In this document: positions 1 to 11,199 of the stretch, in pieces
Layout of the letters: every line of letters starts with the position of its first letter
Position numbering within the stretch: the stretch's first letter is position 1
DNA from: Metaphire vulgaris
Lineage: Eukaryota > Annelida > Clitellata > Crassiclitellata > Megascolecidae
Length of the DNA: 64,000 nucleotides
Direction of reading: 5' to 3'
Assembly: GCA_018105865.1 (NCBI GenBank)
Contig: CM030851.1
Span: 3,943,968-4,007,967, forward strand
Program-made: the position numbers and the translations under genes
The notes under the pieces: generated by a model
Seen by the model: only the letters and a program-made list of their open reading frames with translations
The model's database searches: none
Told to the model about the DNA's origin: nothing

Positions 1-1106
1 CTGCCAGCGCATATGGAATGCCTGTAGTCTTTGAGAGTCTCTTAAGGCACAGTCTATGAAGATTTGTATTTCCTCGGTCATCAGTTAGTAAATGAATCAT
101 TTCTTTGAATTCATTTGATCCTCTAAAAGCCTTTGCTCGTTCTGCTCGTATTTCCAACTATCCTGCGCAACTGCCGTGAAAACCGAGACTGTGCAAATTA
201 AATTTAGAATACTTTAGTAGAATTTTCATCAATTGCTTATTTTGGAGCAATTTTGCTTCTATGCAATTTGGTTATTTTTGACTAAGGTCTCTCAAAATGT
301 GAGAATAAATCTTCGAATGAGTAAAATGCAGCAGCATGCAGAGCTGTGAAACCTCTCAAATCGTAACAGTTAACGTCCGCTCCAGCAGCCACGAGAAGTT
401 CAACCGTCTTGAAGTTGGTGTTCTCCACAGCGTGTAACAGAGCAGTTTTGCCAGCCATATCTTTCATATTTATGTCTGCCTTGTATAAAGGATTCAACAG
501 AACGGACACTAACTCGTCGTTGCTTCTCACTGAGGCTTCAATGAATGCTGTTCTTCCTTTCCAGTTTTTAGCGTTAATGTTTGCTCTCTGCTTCAATGAC
601 TAAGTCACGATTTCTTTCTGAAGTCTGGAATCTTCTGCATCGAACGCATGGACACTGGAAACAGCCGAATGGAGAGCCGTATTTCTTTCACAATCCACTG
701 CATCCAACTGAACCCCCTCTCCCAAAGTTAGTAGATATTGTGTCGTCTTAGAAGGCGCCTCGTGTAAAGCTGTCCGTCCATTGTAGTCGCAGAAATTGAC
801 GTCCGTATTGTAATCCCCTTTGCATAGAATTTTGATTACGTCGATGTGACCAGCATGTGCTGCAACTACGAGCGCCGTCTGACCTTTCGAGTTCCTGATA
901 TTCGACTGAAATCCTCTTTCTAGAAGGTATTCTACAATCTGAAGATATCCATTTTCAGCGGTCAAATGTAGGAGAGTTTCATTATTGCTGTTCATCATGT
1001 TCATATTTGGCATATCTAAACCTGTCAAAAATGTACAAATTGCCGTTTGTTGAAGCCGAGTGCAAATCAACAATTTATTCCATTCGGTATTTAAGTTCTG
1101 ACACAC
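1..1106 (-). pseudogene. Ankyrin-repeat part of an ANK-cGAS-like receptor, inverted paralogue, broken and running off the window
   Basis: Read on the minus strand this matches the ankyrin half of the gene at 49.7-50.9 kb almost throughout, for example NMKDMAG.TAL.HAVEN.NFK and LLVAAGADVN.YDLRGFTAL. It is a pseudogene. TAG at 602-600 replaces an Ile codon of the other copy in an alignment without gaps there. Near 1020-1060 the matching frame (VDLHSASTNGN) differs from the frame that follows. After 300 the match moves to another frame with extra stops, then recovers a clear ankyrin start (TDDRGNTNLHRLC) near 30-70, where the copy leaves the window. No cGAS-like part is visible here. Gene identity is seen in the sequence; loss of function is inferred from the lesions. 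Confidence 0.85.
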
Positions 1107-1311
1107 GACGATGTCTCCTCGGTGGCGAAATGCGAAATTTTTCTTTTGACTCCATAGTCATAGTCGAGGCATTCTACATCCTAAGAACAACCACCATATG
1201 TGAACTGTGCCAAATATGAACTATTTTGTGACTAATAAATACATTTAGCAAAATATATTAAGTAATGTAAATACAATTTAACCACAACGTTCCAGCGAGA
1301 GATTGAAACAT

Positions 1312-1832
1312 GTAGGGTGGGCCAATAATGCAACCATTTAAGTTTTTCTTTCAAATTCCAAAGGGCAGCGACGCCACTTAGCGAAAAATAAGTATTTCAT
1401 AAAAAATATGAGCTAGGTCTATGATGTTTTACTGCTAAAATTAATAACAGAAGGTTTTAATACAGTGTCTATAACAATTTTCTTCATTACTATGTTTTAG
1501 TTTGATTACGTCGCAGTGATGTCTTTGCTTCTTTTGTTTACAGTCTGTTTTTTGTAAAGTAAATTCTATGAATTTTTAATAACATCCGCAGAACCTATCG
1601 AAAGATGGTCGTTTCCAACTAACTAGTTTCAGAGACATTGAGGAATTTGTGACTTGACAGAATTTCCAAACAGGACGTGGAATAGAACGAGATTTGAACA
1701 TCTGTTGCAGAAAATCGATAAATCAGATGCCACGGAATGGTTGCAAGATCGTCCACGCCCTGTCCGGACCGGGGACAATATCACAGTTTTCAGGAATTAA
1801 TATGCGGCCTAATATGGTTCGCCCTGTATATT
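1312..1832 (+). mobile_element. Decayed mariner-like element
   Basis: Short imperfect inverted ends (AGGGTGGGCCAA at the left, reverse complement AGGGCGAACCA at the right) sit next to TA. Between them, near 1690-1830, one frame gives LLQKIDKSDATEW and DRPRPVRTGDNI, which resembles the N-terminal DNA-binding part of mariner-type transposases (RPRT.RT.ENI). Stops and loss of the catalytic part show that it is dead. The clade is inferred from this short match only. Confidence 0.45.
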
Positions 1833-2160
1833 CTTTTTATTTACGTTCTAACTGTTTTTGTCATCATAATTGTGCTATTTTCTTTTGAATTTCTTAACTA
1901 TTAAATTCGTTATAATTTGACTGGTTTAGCTTTTGCAATTCAATTTCGTTTGATTGAGTTATACAATTCGCCTTCGAAATCTTTTATAAGGGAAGGATAC
2001 TTAGAAATCTTATTTTTCTCCCTTCGGCGTCATTTATAGCTTCGTGCAATGAAGATAATTTTCGACTTTCCCTTATTTACCTAGAGGCCTAGACTCACCT
2101 CTCAGTATATAAACTAAGGTTGTGACAACAATTCTTCCATTGCTATACATGTACGTACGA
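1833..2160. other. AT-rich interval, nothing recognised
   Basis: No coding frame, terminal repeat or RNA gene could be recognised. Confidence 0.6.
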
Positions 2161-2180
2161 TTATTATTATTATTATTATT

Positions 2181-2262
<82 letters not shown>
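2161..2262. repeat. Compound trinucleotide microsatellite (TTA)n(TCA)n(TTA)n
   Basis: Uninterrupted ATT/ATC triplets. Open frames read through it are artefacts of the repeat. It abuts the 3' tail of a minus-strand LINE-like repeat, so it probably grew from that tail. Confidence 0.95.
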
Positions 2263-2264
<2 letters not shown>

Positions 2265-2760
2265 AACGACAATATATATAGCGCTATATGCCTGGCAAAG
2301 GCCATAGTCAAGAGCACTTTACAGTAGTCTTTAATATGAAATGTTGAAAATGTCCGTCTTAAGTTTCGCTAAGAATCGGTCGGATATGGTCTCACTCGTT
2401 ATGTCTTCCGGGAGGGAGTTCCACAATATTGGTTTCCCCCTCGAAATGGATCGGTCCCCAAATTTAGCAGTCTTAGATGAGTGGGGGATAACAAGCTGAA
2501 CTCGACGTTTAGAGCGAAGCCGCGAGCGTCTGTCAGTTGGTGAATGGTGAGGGTCGCTGTATCAGTCTCGAAGATACTGCGGACACCACGGGTCGTGCAG
2601 AGCCCTGAATGTAAGTCAACAACGTTTGAAAGTTATCCGTTCAGGGATACGGAACCAATGAAAGCGATCTCGCAGTAATGGTGTAACATTCCACCTGACT
2701 CCAAATATACGATGTGTGCTTGATTCCAGATGGTATTCTCTATCCATGTGAATTTAGTTG
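2263..2760 (-). mobile_element. L2-like 3' tail and adjoining unclassified repeat
   Basis: On the minus strand the end reads AAAGTGCTCTTGACTATGG, then GCGCTATA, just before the microsatellite. This is the usual 3' end of L2-type repeats (aagcgct ... gcgctatat). The part at 2340-2760 has no clear protein match. The same tail appears at 28970-29035 and 49545-49640. Confidence 0.5.
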
Positions 2761-2969
2761 GTCTCCATCCCACATTTAAATGGTTGCACTAAGCATCACC
2801 ACCCTATTCTGCCATTTTCCGCCTTTTTCTTCTATACAATGACTTTCTCCAATAAGCAAATCAGCGATGATCAAAGAGAATTTTTTGTTAAAAATTAATT
2901 AAGCAATCAAGAAATATGCAACATTTTTTCCAATGTCAGAAAACGCAGATAATTTTAGTGTTCTATAAT

Positions 2970-3440
2970 TAAGGGAGACCAAGGAAGATGCTACTGGACT
3001 GGATGATGAAAACAGATGCACAGCGTCACAATACCTATGCAGAAATCAAAGAAGAAGCAAGGCGCAGAGAGGAATGGAAACAACGGAGCCCTAAGTCCGG
3101 AGATCCTAAGCCCGGAGTCTTCAGCTTCGCTCTGGGCATTGTGTCAAACTCGTCGTCCCTCCTCCCTCCAGGACAGTGAAATTTGGTGAGAGGTCCGTCA
3201 CGCGGGGCAATCCTGCACTTTGGAACTCATTACCTAACACTGTGACAAACGAGTTAAACATCGAACTATTCGCTAAGAAACTAAAAACATACCTATTTAA
3301 CATCTCGTTCGTGTGTGAAAATGTAAAGCGCTCTTGACTTTAGTTACCGCTTTGATTACTGCGCTGTATAAATTGTCTGTTTAACTAACTAACTAACTAA
3401 CTTAACCGTCCCAGGAGAGAGAACATGATGATGATGATGA
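2970..3440 (+). mobile_element. RTE-like LINE 3' end with an L2 tail inserted
   Basis: The frame at 2975-3090 encodes GRPRKMLLDWMMK and YAEIKEEARRREEWK, the C-terminal tail typical of RTE-like reverse transcriptase ORFs. It is interrupted at about 3092-3410 by an L2-type C-terminus (RTVKFGERSV, NPALWNSLPN, LKTYLFNIS, then aagcgctcttgac and a TAAC repeat). The RTE-like end then resumes (cgtcccaggagagagaac) with a GAT-repeat tail at 3426-3440. Confidence 0.65.
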
Positions 3441-4067
3441 TATTTAATATGACTGCAATGAATCCACATCCCGGTATCAACTATAGGGCTGGTTCAACAT
3501 TTCAGTCATCCAAATCTAGTATATTGCATGATAGCCAAAGTCATACTGCGTGATCCTGTTGCCTCGGATGATGCCTTCCTGAATGCAGCATTCTCAGAAA
3601 GAGTGATAATGCCTAGAATCTTGTAGTCGATTGAGCTACTTGGTGGCTGGTGAGAGGTAAATCTGGAGTCGAGCCATATCAGTTATCTCTCTTTTGGTTG
3701 CAAAATATCACAAGCTGCATTTTTACAAATGCTTTACGTCAACTTGTGCCTTGAGACATATCAAATTCCAGTTTTAAACCCATGATTGTCACGCATTTAG
3801 CTTTTTGCTAAGCTGTAGACATTGATTAATAACGTTAACAGCCGAATTGCACATAATTAAGACAACTTAAATATCCACGGATCTCGTCGTCAAAGTGTTC
3901 ATATTCACTCTCACTATCATTGTCATCCATCATGAGATCCATATTCACGAAAGGACCATAAAGGAGTATCTTTCTTGACGTTTGAGTCGACAAGTCTACA
4001 ATGGTTCAATCAACGTTAAAGATTATTAATGTTAAATCAATGTTAAAGATTATCATACCGTCTGCTC
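3441..4067. other. Interval with no recognised feature
   Basis: Moderately AT-rich. No frame with a recognisable protein and no terminal repeats seen. Confidence 0.5.
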
Positions 4068-4770
4068 GGTGTACTCCTCGACGAGCCGCTTTCGTTCGAC
4101 GCACAACTGAACAATAGGCCTACTATCCGGTCAGGTTACTTTCACTTGCGACGGATCAGAGAAGTGCGACGCTACCTACCAACCTCGGCGGTTAACGACT
4201 TGGTCCGGGCACTGGTAGTTGCCCGCATCGACTATTGTAATAGTCTGCTATACGGACTGCCGGATAGGCAACTAAATCTACTTCAGATGGTTCTGAATGT
4301 TTCGGCTCGCCTCGTCTACGGAACCAGATGGAGTGCCCACGTCACGCCGCTCCTGAAGGATCGTCTACACTGGGTTGCGTATCTCCGAGCGCGTGTTGTT
4401 CAAGCGTCTTTGGCTTATAGCACCGAGCGCTTAACGACTCATTCTGTTCGACCTACCTGTCCGAACTGTTCGAAAGATCCTCGACGGTAGAACGCCGCTC
4501 TCAACTACGCTCGGGACCTAGCAATCATCTGATCGTCCTTCCGCAGCTGAAGACAGCGGGGTTTGGCGACAGGTCCTTCCGATGTAGGTGCCCCACCTCG
4601 TGGGACTCGCTCTCGAAGTCGCTTACGGTCGGGACATTGCCGGATCGGTTCCGAAAACAACTGAAAACGCACTTATTTAATATCTCATTCTTGTAAAGCG
4701 CTTTTGCCTTTGACCTTGTTAGTTGTCCTGTACTGTATGTGAAGGTCAGAGATGGGTTTACCGATCCTGT
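4068..4770 (+). mobile_element. L2 LINE, 5'-truncated reverse transcriptase C-terminus and tail
   Basis: Successive frames give LGVLLDEPLSFDAQ, then RYLPTSAVNDLVRALVVARI, DYCNSLLYGLPDRQ, DRLHWVAY and finally a segment ending KQLKTHLFNISFL. These are the standard landmarks of the L2 RT C-terminal region in their normal order. The DNA then reads GTAAAGCGCTTTTG, the L2 3' end. Frame changes between segments show decay. Confidence 0.85.
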
Positions 4771-4904
4771 CCTAGACATTATGATCGATGCGCATAGGTA
4801 AGCTATATAAAGATGAGTTGTGAGATAGATCAACCGTGAAATAATGTAGAGCAACACAGCTGTGGTATTTCAAATATTATTAAAATGTCATCTGTCTTGC
4901 AGAG

Positions 4905-5621
4905 GTGGAACAGATCCTCCAGAAGATACTGGAAGGAACAGAACCGAAGGAACCGGAACCGGCAAGATCATACGCGGATAAGGTGAAAGAGAGGAAGTCA
5001 GAAGGAATTAAGACCAGCGTGGTGAAGCGGCCGGCTACACCATCGCTAGCTCCAAGAAGACTGAGGAGTACCTTCGTCTACGTTGGAGAAGAGGCCGAGA
5101 ACGTAGGAGTCGAGAAAAGGGTGGTGCTTGTTGGGAATTCCAATGTTCGACAAGTGGGACAAAATTTTGCGGAGCAATCCAACAAATTTGTCACCATTTG
5201 TCAGCCGGGAGCAAAGCTCGAGGATGTCCAAGAGATACTGGAATCAACCTCCAAGGATGGTGACACTTGTGTGATTGAAGCGGGAACTAACAATCTTTTT
5301 TACTATGAAAAGGAAAATATTATAAAGAAATATAAAGTTATTTTGCAGGATTTGAAAAAGAAAAGAAGACGAGTTGTGGTGATGAGAATCTTGCCACGCA
5401 CATTGTCACTGGAAATGGAGAAGAAGAGGACCAGCGTCAACGACGCACTGTGGGAACTGTGCCAGACTGAAGGGGCTGAATTTCTTAATGCTGACTTCGA
5501 CATTTGGGATAAGTATTTGGGAAGAGATGGGCTGCATCTTAACAGGTATGGTGCAGATAAAATAGCTAGGAAAATATTTGCGTGTGTTAAATGCTGCTGT
5601 AACTGTAAGGCTTTAAACTAA
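4905..5621 (+). CDS. LINE ORF1 with SGNH/GDSL-type esterase domain
   Basis: This 238-residue ORF1 has a basic, low-complexity N-terminus (about 1-70) and an esterase fold. Block I is VVLVGNSN with Ser79, where the usual GDS is GNS. The oxyanion-hole block is GTNN at 127-130. The catalytic pair is DGLH with Asp208 and His211. Esterase ORF1 proteins are known in CR1 and L2 LINEs, where they are thought to aid RNA or lipid binding. The frame opens with GTG after a possible splice-like AG, so the real start is probably lost or lies upstream. It is intact to its stop, unlike ORF2. Function in the cell is inferred from the family. Confidence 0.8.
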   Translation: MEQILQKILEGTEPKEPEPARSYADKVKERKSEGIKTSVVKRPATPSLAPRRLRSTFVYVGEEAENVGVEKRVVLVGNSNVRQVGQNFAEQSNKFVTICQPGAKLEDVQEILESTSKDGDTCVIEAGTNNLFYYEKENIIKKYKVILQDLKKKRRRVVVMRILPRTLSLEMEKKRTSVNDALWELCQTEGAEFLNADFDIWDKYLGRDGLHLNRYGADKIARKIFACVKCCCNCKALN

Positions 5622-5740
5622 GTAGGTCGACAGTTAGGGAAAAAGCCATATGTCTAAGTGGTAAAGGTGGAAATAAATACAGAGATAATACAGGCGTAAT
5701 CAGGCATAATTCTGGGGGTGACATAGAATATGGTTTCTCT

Positions 5741-6868
5741 TCTTCTTCTTTAGGTGCCTTGTCTTACAACGTTGGCGACCATGGACTTCCACTCCTCTCT
5801 GTCGTATGTCGCTTGTAGCAGTTCTACTTCTGATATTTGTCTTTCACGTCGCATAGCAGGTTTTCGATGAATGTCAATCTTTGTCTCCCTCTTGCTCTTT
5901 TCCCCATCACTTTCCCTGTTGTGACTAAGTTTTCCAGGCCTTTTTTTCTCATTATGTGTCCGAAGAATTCTAGTTGTCTTTTCTTTATTGTCTTTAACAA
6001 TTTCCTTCTTGAGTTTGCCTTTTCCAAAATTTTCTCGTTTGATGTTTTCTCTGTCCAAGAAACCTTCATCATTCTCCTTAAAAACCACATTTCCACTGCC
6101 TCTAATTTTTTCTTCATCTGTTTGGAAATTGTCCACGTTTCTGCGCCGTATAGCAATACCGACCATACATAAGTTTCCAAGACCCTTATCCTTGTTTCCA
6201 TTGATATTCTCTTATTTGTTAAGATGTGTTTTAGTTCCACAAATGCTGATTTTGCCATGGCAATCCTTGTTGTTATATCCTTTTCACATTTCCCATTGCT
6301 GGATATCCAACTTCCTAAATATTTGAAGTCATTTACTTGCTCTATTAGTTGTCCATTTATGTATAGTTGGCATCTTGGTGTATCTTTTGTTTGGAGATCA
6401 CCATGCAGTATGTTTTCTTTGTATTTATTTTTAGACCCTTTCTTTCGCCTTCCTTAACTACTTCGTCCACTAATTCCTGTAGCTTCTTTTGTGTGTATGC
6501 CATTAATGCTGCGTCGTCCGCGAATCTCAGGTTGTTAATGTTCTGCCCTCCAATTATGATTCCTTCCATGTTCTCTATTTTTTCCATGATTTCCTCTCCA
6601 TAAGCATTGAAGAATTCTGGTGATAAACCGCAACCTTGCCTTGCTCCTTTCTGTATTTTGATCCAGTTTCCCTCTTTCCCTTTTATTCTGATTGTTGCTG
6701 TCTGTTTCTCATATATTTCCGAGAATATTTTCATGTCCTTTCCATCTAATCCCGCTTTGTCCAGACAGTCGAATAGCTCTTTGTGCATGACGTTATCAAA
6801 AGCTTTTTCGTAGTCTATGAAACAGATATATACATCCTTCTGCATTTCTATGCAGAAGGATGGTTTCT
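5741..6868 (-). mobile_element. RTE-like LINE, 5'-truncated, inserted in the CR1-like LINE
   Basis: The minus strand encodes an RT core at 6845-6357 (FIDYEKAFDNV, ARQGCGLSPEFFN, RFADDAAL) and the C-terminal region at 6258-5750 (YVWSVLLYGAETWTISKQMK, FGHIMRKKGLE, GKRARGRQR, EEWKSMVANV). The 3' tail is an AAG repeat at 5741-5752. The 11-bp direct repeat ATGGTTTCTCT lies at 5730-5740 and 6869-6879, a target-site duplication. At the 5' end CCTTCTGCA faces TGCAGAAGG across 6 bases. Frame changes make it inactive. The RTE-like assignment rests on the C-terminal motifs. Confidence 0.85.
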
Positions 6869-6879
6869 ATGGTTTCTCT

Positions 6880-7379
6880 AGCTGTCACAATTATAATACA
6901 GATGAAATTAATAATGGTAATGTAGGTAATATGTCAGGGTATGGAAGACCACTGAAATGTTTTTATGTAAATGCCAGGAGTTTGATTGGGGTTTATAAAA
7001 TGGCCGAGTTGGAGATGCAAGTAAAAGTTATGTGTCCAGGCATTATCGGAATCACAGAATCGTGGGCCAAGTGTGACATTGATGATACCGAACTAAATTT
7101 ACAGGGATATGCTATGTTTAAAAAAGATAGGGAAAATCAGAGCAGCAAAGGTCATGGAGCAGGAGGGGTTCTACTTTACATTAAAGAAGGCTTGCATGCC
7201 ATTGAGCGAACAGACATAGAAAATGATCACTTCAAGGAGCACATATGGTGTGAAATCAGAAGCCACCGAGAGAAAATATTGGTAGAGGTTTGTTACAGAA
7301 CACCAAGTGCTATAGAAGAAGCAGATAATGGAATGTTTGCTTTATTAAACAGGGTATCAAGAGAAAATGTTGTTATAAT
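6880..7379 (+). pseudogene. CR1-like ORF2, endonuclease N-terminal part
   Basis: After the RTE-like insert the frame encodes LKCFYVNARSLIG, then GIIGITESWAKCDI with the conserved ITE/W block of APE-type endonucleases, AGGVLLYIKEG and VEVCYRTPSA. APE domains nick the target DNA for priming. The sequence stops at NVVII, where a hAT was inserted, and resumes at 8719 with MGDFNYH. Confidence 0.8.
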
Positions 7380-8718
7380 TAGTGCTGTTACGGTCGGTTA
7401 ACCGAACCGAACCGAAACCGCGGTTTTTCGGTAAAACCCGAACCGAAACCGCGGTTTTGACCATGCAAATTGAATGTTTTTTTCCTTAGAGAATAGCAAA
7501 TACAATGCATGATTATGCGCGACTTTAATTAAGTCACCTTCACTTCTCAGTCGATGCAATTGCCAATAGGCCTAATTTTAAACTCGGCATGATTTAAAGT
7601 GGCTTAGGAGTCATTAACTGCATGTGTGAAAGCCACTAGGGGCACTAACTGGGCTTGAACCCGCTCCGTTAGCTTGACGCTACATCACGTAACTCACTCT
7701 GCCATCTTGCTACATAAGAGAAAATCTACATAAAATGTACATCACTTTCTCATAAGCAGTGCTAAGCAGGAGCCCCATTGACCCACCACAGCACAGCTGC
7801 TAGCATAAACAAAGACCAATAGAAAGCAGTTAAAGAAATAAAAAGTAAAACCCAGCAGCAGCTACACAAAATAAAGGGTCTAATACAGATCGGCCAGAAT
7901 ATTTCTAGCCGGAAGAATTAACATTTATACAGGCAGTGAACCTTAGGAAATTATCATATTGTAGAGTTCTTTGCTTGTAAAATGCTGTATCAAAGGTGAA
8001 ATATTCAAATGATTTTTTTGTCGAAATTGTGAACAACCGAATAACAAATGTACGCACTTGATTCAAAGAGCTTAGCTAAATCATTAAGAAATTGACAAGA
8101 ATACAATGAGAACTCCGACATTCTTACACTAGGTTTGATCAATCTTATCTGAAGTCATACTTAATAGAAGGACTATACACTGTATGTCCAGATAACCAAC
8201 TGCAGTTGACACCTATAATTAAACTTAATTACCACAGAGTTAAGGCAACTGAAATTCAAGTACCTCTGACAGCCTTCAACTACACGTGACTTCAGTTTCA
8301 AGTCGTCAGGCATTGAGACAAACACTTATTTTAAAATGCTATACCATGCCGCATTATAGCTATATTTCACTTGTTCTCCATTAGAAAAATTGTCTGATCT
8401 GCCTTGCTTGGATTCAATGAACTGCGCTTCTTTCTAAAACTGGCACTGCTCGACACTACTAATGAAGCCATTTTAAAATTGTTTTTACTAATTTCAATAA
8501 TGACGTCAGACTCTGACTACTCATATAGACATAGACATGACAGAAGAACAACGCTTTCGTTATTTTTAACGCTCAAACGCTGTACATTGATTGAACTGCA
8601 TTGAAGTGCATTAATAATTCTAGTGATGTTCAAAAAACCGAACCGAAACCGCGGTTTTTCGATCAAACCCGAACCGAAACCGACCGAGACTGCACGAGGT
8701 GAAACCGTAACAGCTCTA
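7380..8718. mobile_element. Non-autonomous hAT with CCGAACCGAAACCG arrays
   Basis: Terminal inverted repeats are TAGTGCTGTTACGGT at the left and TAGAGCTGTTACGGT (reverse complement of the right end). The 8-bp target-site duplication GTTATAAT is exact at 7372-7379 and 8719-8726. Both ends carry runs of the word CCGAACCGAAACCGCGG. The interior encodes no recognisable transposase and holds a tRNA-derived SINE at 7590-7710. 8-bp duplication plus this terminus is typical of the hAT superfamily. Confidence 0.9.
7590..7710 (-). mobile_element. tRNA-derived SINE with CR1-like 3' tail
   Basis: On the minus strand GATGGCAGAGTGAGTTACG resembles a tRNA A-box region. GGGTTCAAGCCC (7651-7662) is a good B box. 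The 3' part (AGTGGCTTTCACACATGCAG) resembles the end of the CR1-like LINE at 13528-13560, suggesting that this LINE's machinery moved it. Related copies lie at 47930-48030 and, for the head only, 60660-60770. Confidence 0.65.
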
Positions 8719-8808
8719 GTTATAATGGGTGACTTTAATTATCATATAGACTAGGAAACGCTGGATACAGAAAGACCATTTGATAGGAAATTTTTAGACT
8801 GTGTCAAT

Positions 8809-10313
8809 TAGAGCTGTACCGATTGCACATTTTGCCGATTGTTCCGATTACCGATTGTTCCGATTGTCAGACAACCGATTGTCTTGCCGATACCGATTGT
8901 CTGTCTAAATCTCCAAATCGGGTATTTTAATGATCATGCACTCAAATAATATACCATAAAGGTGCAGCGTAAAAGTACATGTCTTCAGACTTCGACATGC
9001 AGGTGCAATTCGAGACCTGCCAAGAGACTCGATGCAGAATGTGTGTTTAATCATTAATGAATATGATTTTGTCATTAATACTGTCTTATTATGTCAAATT
9101 TTAGATGTCTATATTCACATTGTAATCTACAATTTTATATCTGAAATTGTGATTATGAAAGTATTCATTCATTAAAATTTAAAACACAAGTGGTAGTCAG
9201 ATAGAAGTAGGCCCTAACTTATTTTGTACAAACTCCGATGGCCAGTTTCTTCTTTTTCTATCGATTCTTTTTGAAAGTTTGTGTATGCATCTACGTGCTT
9301 GCTTCTCAAGTGCTGAACCAAATTTGATATATTAAAGCCTTTGGTTTCATGACCACTTCGAGAGAAAGTTGATTTGCAAAGTTTGCAAATGGATTTACAG
9401 CTGTTCAGCGGACTTAAAGTGGAATAAATCCAAATGCAGCTCGTCTGTTGTTTCGACATTTGTGTTTTACGCAGATATTTTATTTATTATTTGAGTCAAA
9501 TATATGTAACGTATATCCTATTTAAGCTGTTATATAACTGTATGCATTAATGTATAAACTGAAATTCGTATTAGACCGGTCGACAACATGCGAGTTTTGA
9601 AATCAAACTGGCAGCCCCATCCACTGTCACGTAAGCCCATCTTGATGTACGTACGTCTCCGCCAGAAAGACGCTAATGTTGAAACTTTAAACGTCGACAC
9701 GGGCAGTTAGCTTTTGAGACTAGTAGGTTGTAACAAGCGAAGCTACACTAATATTCAAATCATCTAATGCATCTGAGTAATTTCGACGAAATCAGATAAG
9801 ATCATCGGACCTAATCGTCTCCGACCGAGGGTGAAGAGATGCCGACGAAGTCAGATCGGACGCTAATCGTCTCTGAGTCTCCGACCGATGGTTAACAGAT
9901 GGCATATCTGACAATCTGGTCTGACATTAACTGCCCCCGACCGACTATCGAATGAAGGATTCAAGATAAGGCGGCCCTCCCTCGTCCCTCCCTCCATCGA
10001 CAGTTCTACGAGCTCACAGCCGCCACCGACCCCCAGATGGCGCTAGCACCCCCCTCCCCAAGGAAGCGACCAAGGAGTCTAGACTCCCAGAGGGCGACAC
10101 TCACCAGTCACCACTCACTCGGGCCTACGGCACCCAGAAAAAATAATCGGTTCCCCATAACCGATTGTTCCGATTACCCTAATAATCGGCCCGAATACGA
10201 ATATTAACGATTAATCGGTATCGGTGCCAGATTGGCTCCCGATTACCGATTGTTCCGATTGTCTTCATAATCGGCCCGATTGTGAATGTTCCCGATTAAT
10301 CGGTACAGCTCTA
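8809..10313. mobile_element. hAT with CCGATTGTTCCGATT arrays and a BED-finger remnant
   Basis: Inverted ends are TAGAGCTGTACCGAT on both sides. The exact 8-bp target-site duplication GTGTCAAT lies at 8801-8808 and 10314-10321. Subterminal words (CCGATTGTTCCGATT, AATCGGCCCGAT) repeat many times at each end. A minus-strand fragment at 9459-9214 keeps a BED-type zinc finger (separate entry). The rest of the transposase is missing, so it is non-autonomous. Confidence 0.9.
9214..9459 (-). pseudogene. BED zinc-finger fragment of a hAT transposase
   Basis: The 81-residue fragment has Cys-x2-Cys (CKLCKST), then NISNLVQHLRSKH with the two histidines of a BED finger. BED fingers are the DNA-binding N-terminus of many hAT transposases. 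No catalytic or dimerisation region follows. It belongs to the enclosing element, which it would have helped bind through the end repeats. Confidence 0.75.
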
Positions 10314-11110
10314 GTGTCAATGATAACCTTATGTTTCAGTATGTGACAAGGCCAACAAGATGCAACAACATACTAGACCTGGTTCTAACAACAGAGGAGA
10401 ATATAGTTTCCAATGTGGACGTTGGGCAGAATTTTGCAACAAGTGATCACCAAATGGTCAATTTACCTATTAACTTTGGGATAGGTCAACAAAATCAGTT
10501 TCTAGAAAGACGTAACTTTTTAAAGGGAGAATATGACCTGGCAAAGAAGATGATTATAGAAATGGATTTGGAGAGGGAGATAACAGGAAAAAACACAGAG
10601 GAAGGCTGGAGCATATTTACCAAATGAATGTCCAAAGTCATTGAATTGACCATACCCAAACAGAAGAAAATTAATAACAAACTTCCTTGGATAACAAAAG
10701 AAGTGCAACGGAAAAGAAGGGCGAAAAACAAAGCGTGGAGGAAATTAAGTAAACTCAGATTAGCAAGTAAAGGAAATGAGCAGAATCAGCACAAACTCAA
10801 GATCTTGGAGGAACAGTATACTCAGAAAAGAAAAGCATCAGCAGTTACTAACGAGATAGCTATTGCAAATTTTGAAGGCAGGTTGGCAAAAAATATAAAA
10901 CTCAACAGTAAAAGTTTCTACAAATATTGTAATAGAAAGTTGAGACGAAAGGACACAGTCGATCCCCTCTTGGACAGCACAGCAATAACAGACGATGTAG
11001 AAACTGCACAGATTCTGAATAACTATTTTTGTTCAGTATTTACAGAGGAAAATACAAATACTATGCCAGAAGCCAAAATTGTGTTCGATGGAAACGAAAA
11101 GAAATGCTAA
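10314..11110 (+). pseudogene. CR1-like ORF2, endonuclease C-terminus and linker
   Basis: The frame resumes after the hAT with MFQYVTRPTRCNNILDLVL and FATSDHQMVN; the SDH block carries the catalytic histidine of the APE family. A stop at 10625-10627 separates this from the basic linker at 10628-11110 (LPWITKEVQRKRRAKNKAWR, FYKYCNRKLR), typical of the segment between endonuclease and RT in CR1-like ORF2. Confidence 0.8.
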
Positions 11111-11199
11111 CAGATTTAGTGTGTACAAAAGAATGTGTTATCAAGGTTTAGACCAATTTAAAGACAGACAAGAGCCCAGAATTAGATGGCTTACATCCG

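Noticed and set aside
2114..2317. Poly-Ile/Met open frame
   Set aside because: Translation of the TTA/TCA microsatellite.
5837..6813. Plus-strand open frames opposite the RTE-like element
   Set aside because: Antisense shadows of the minus-strand RT.
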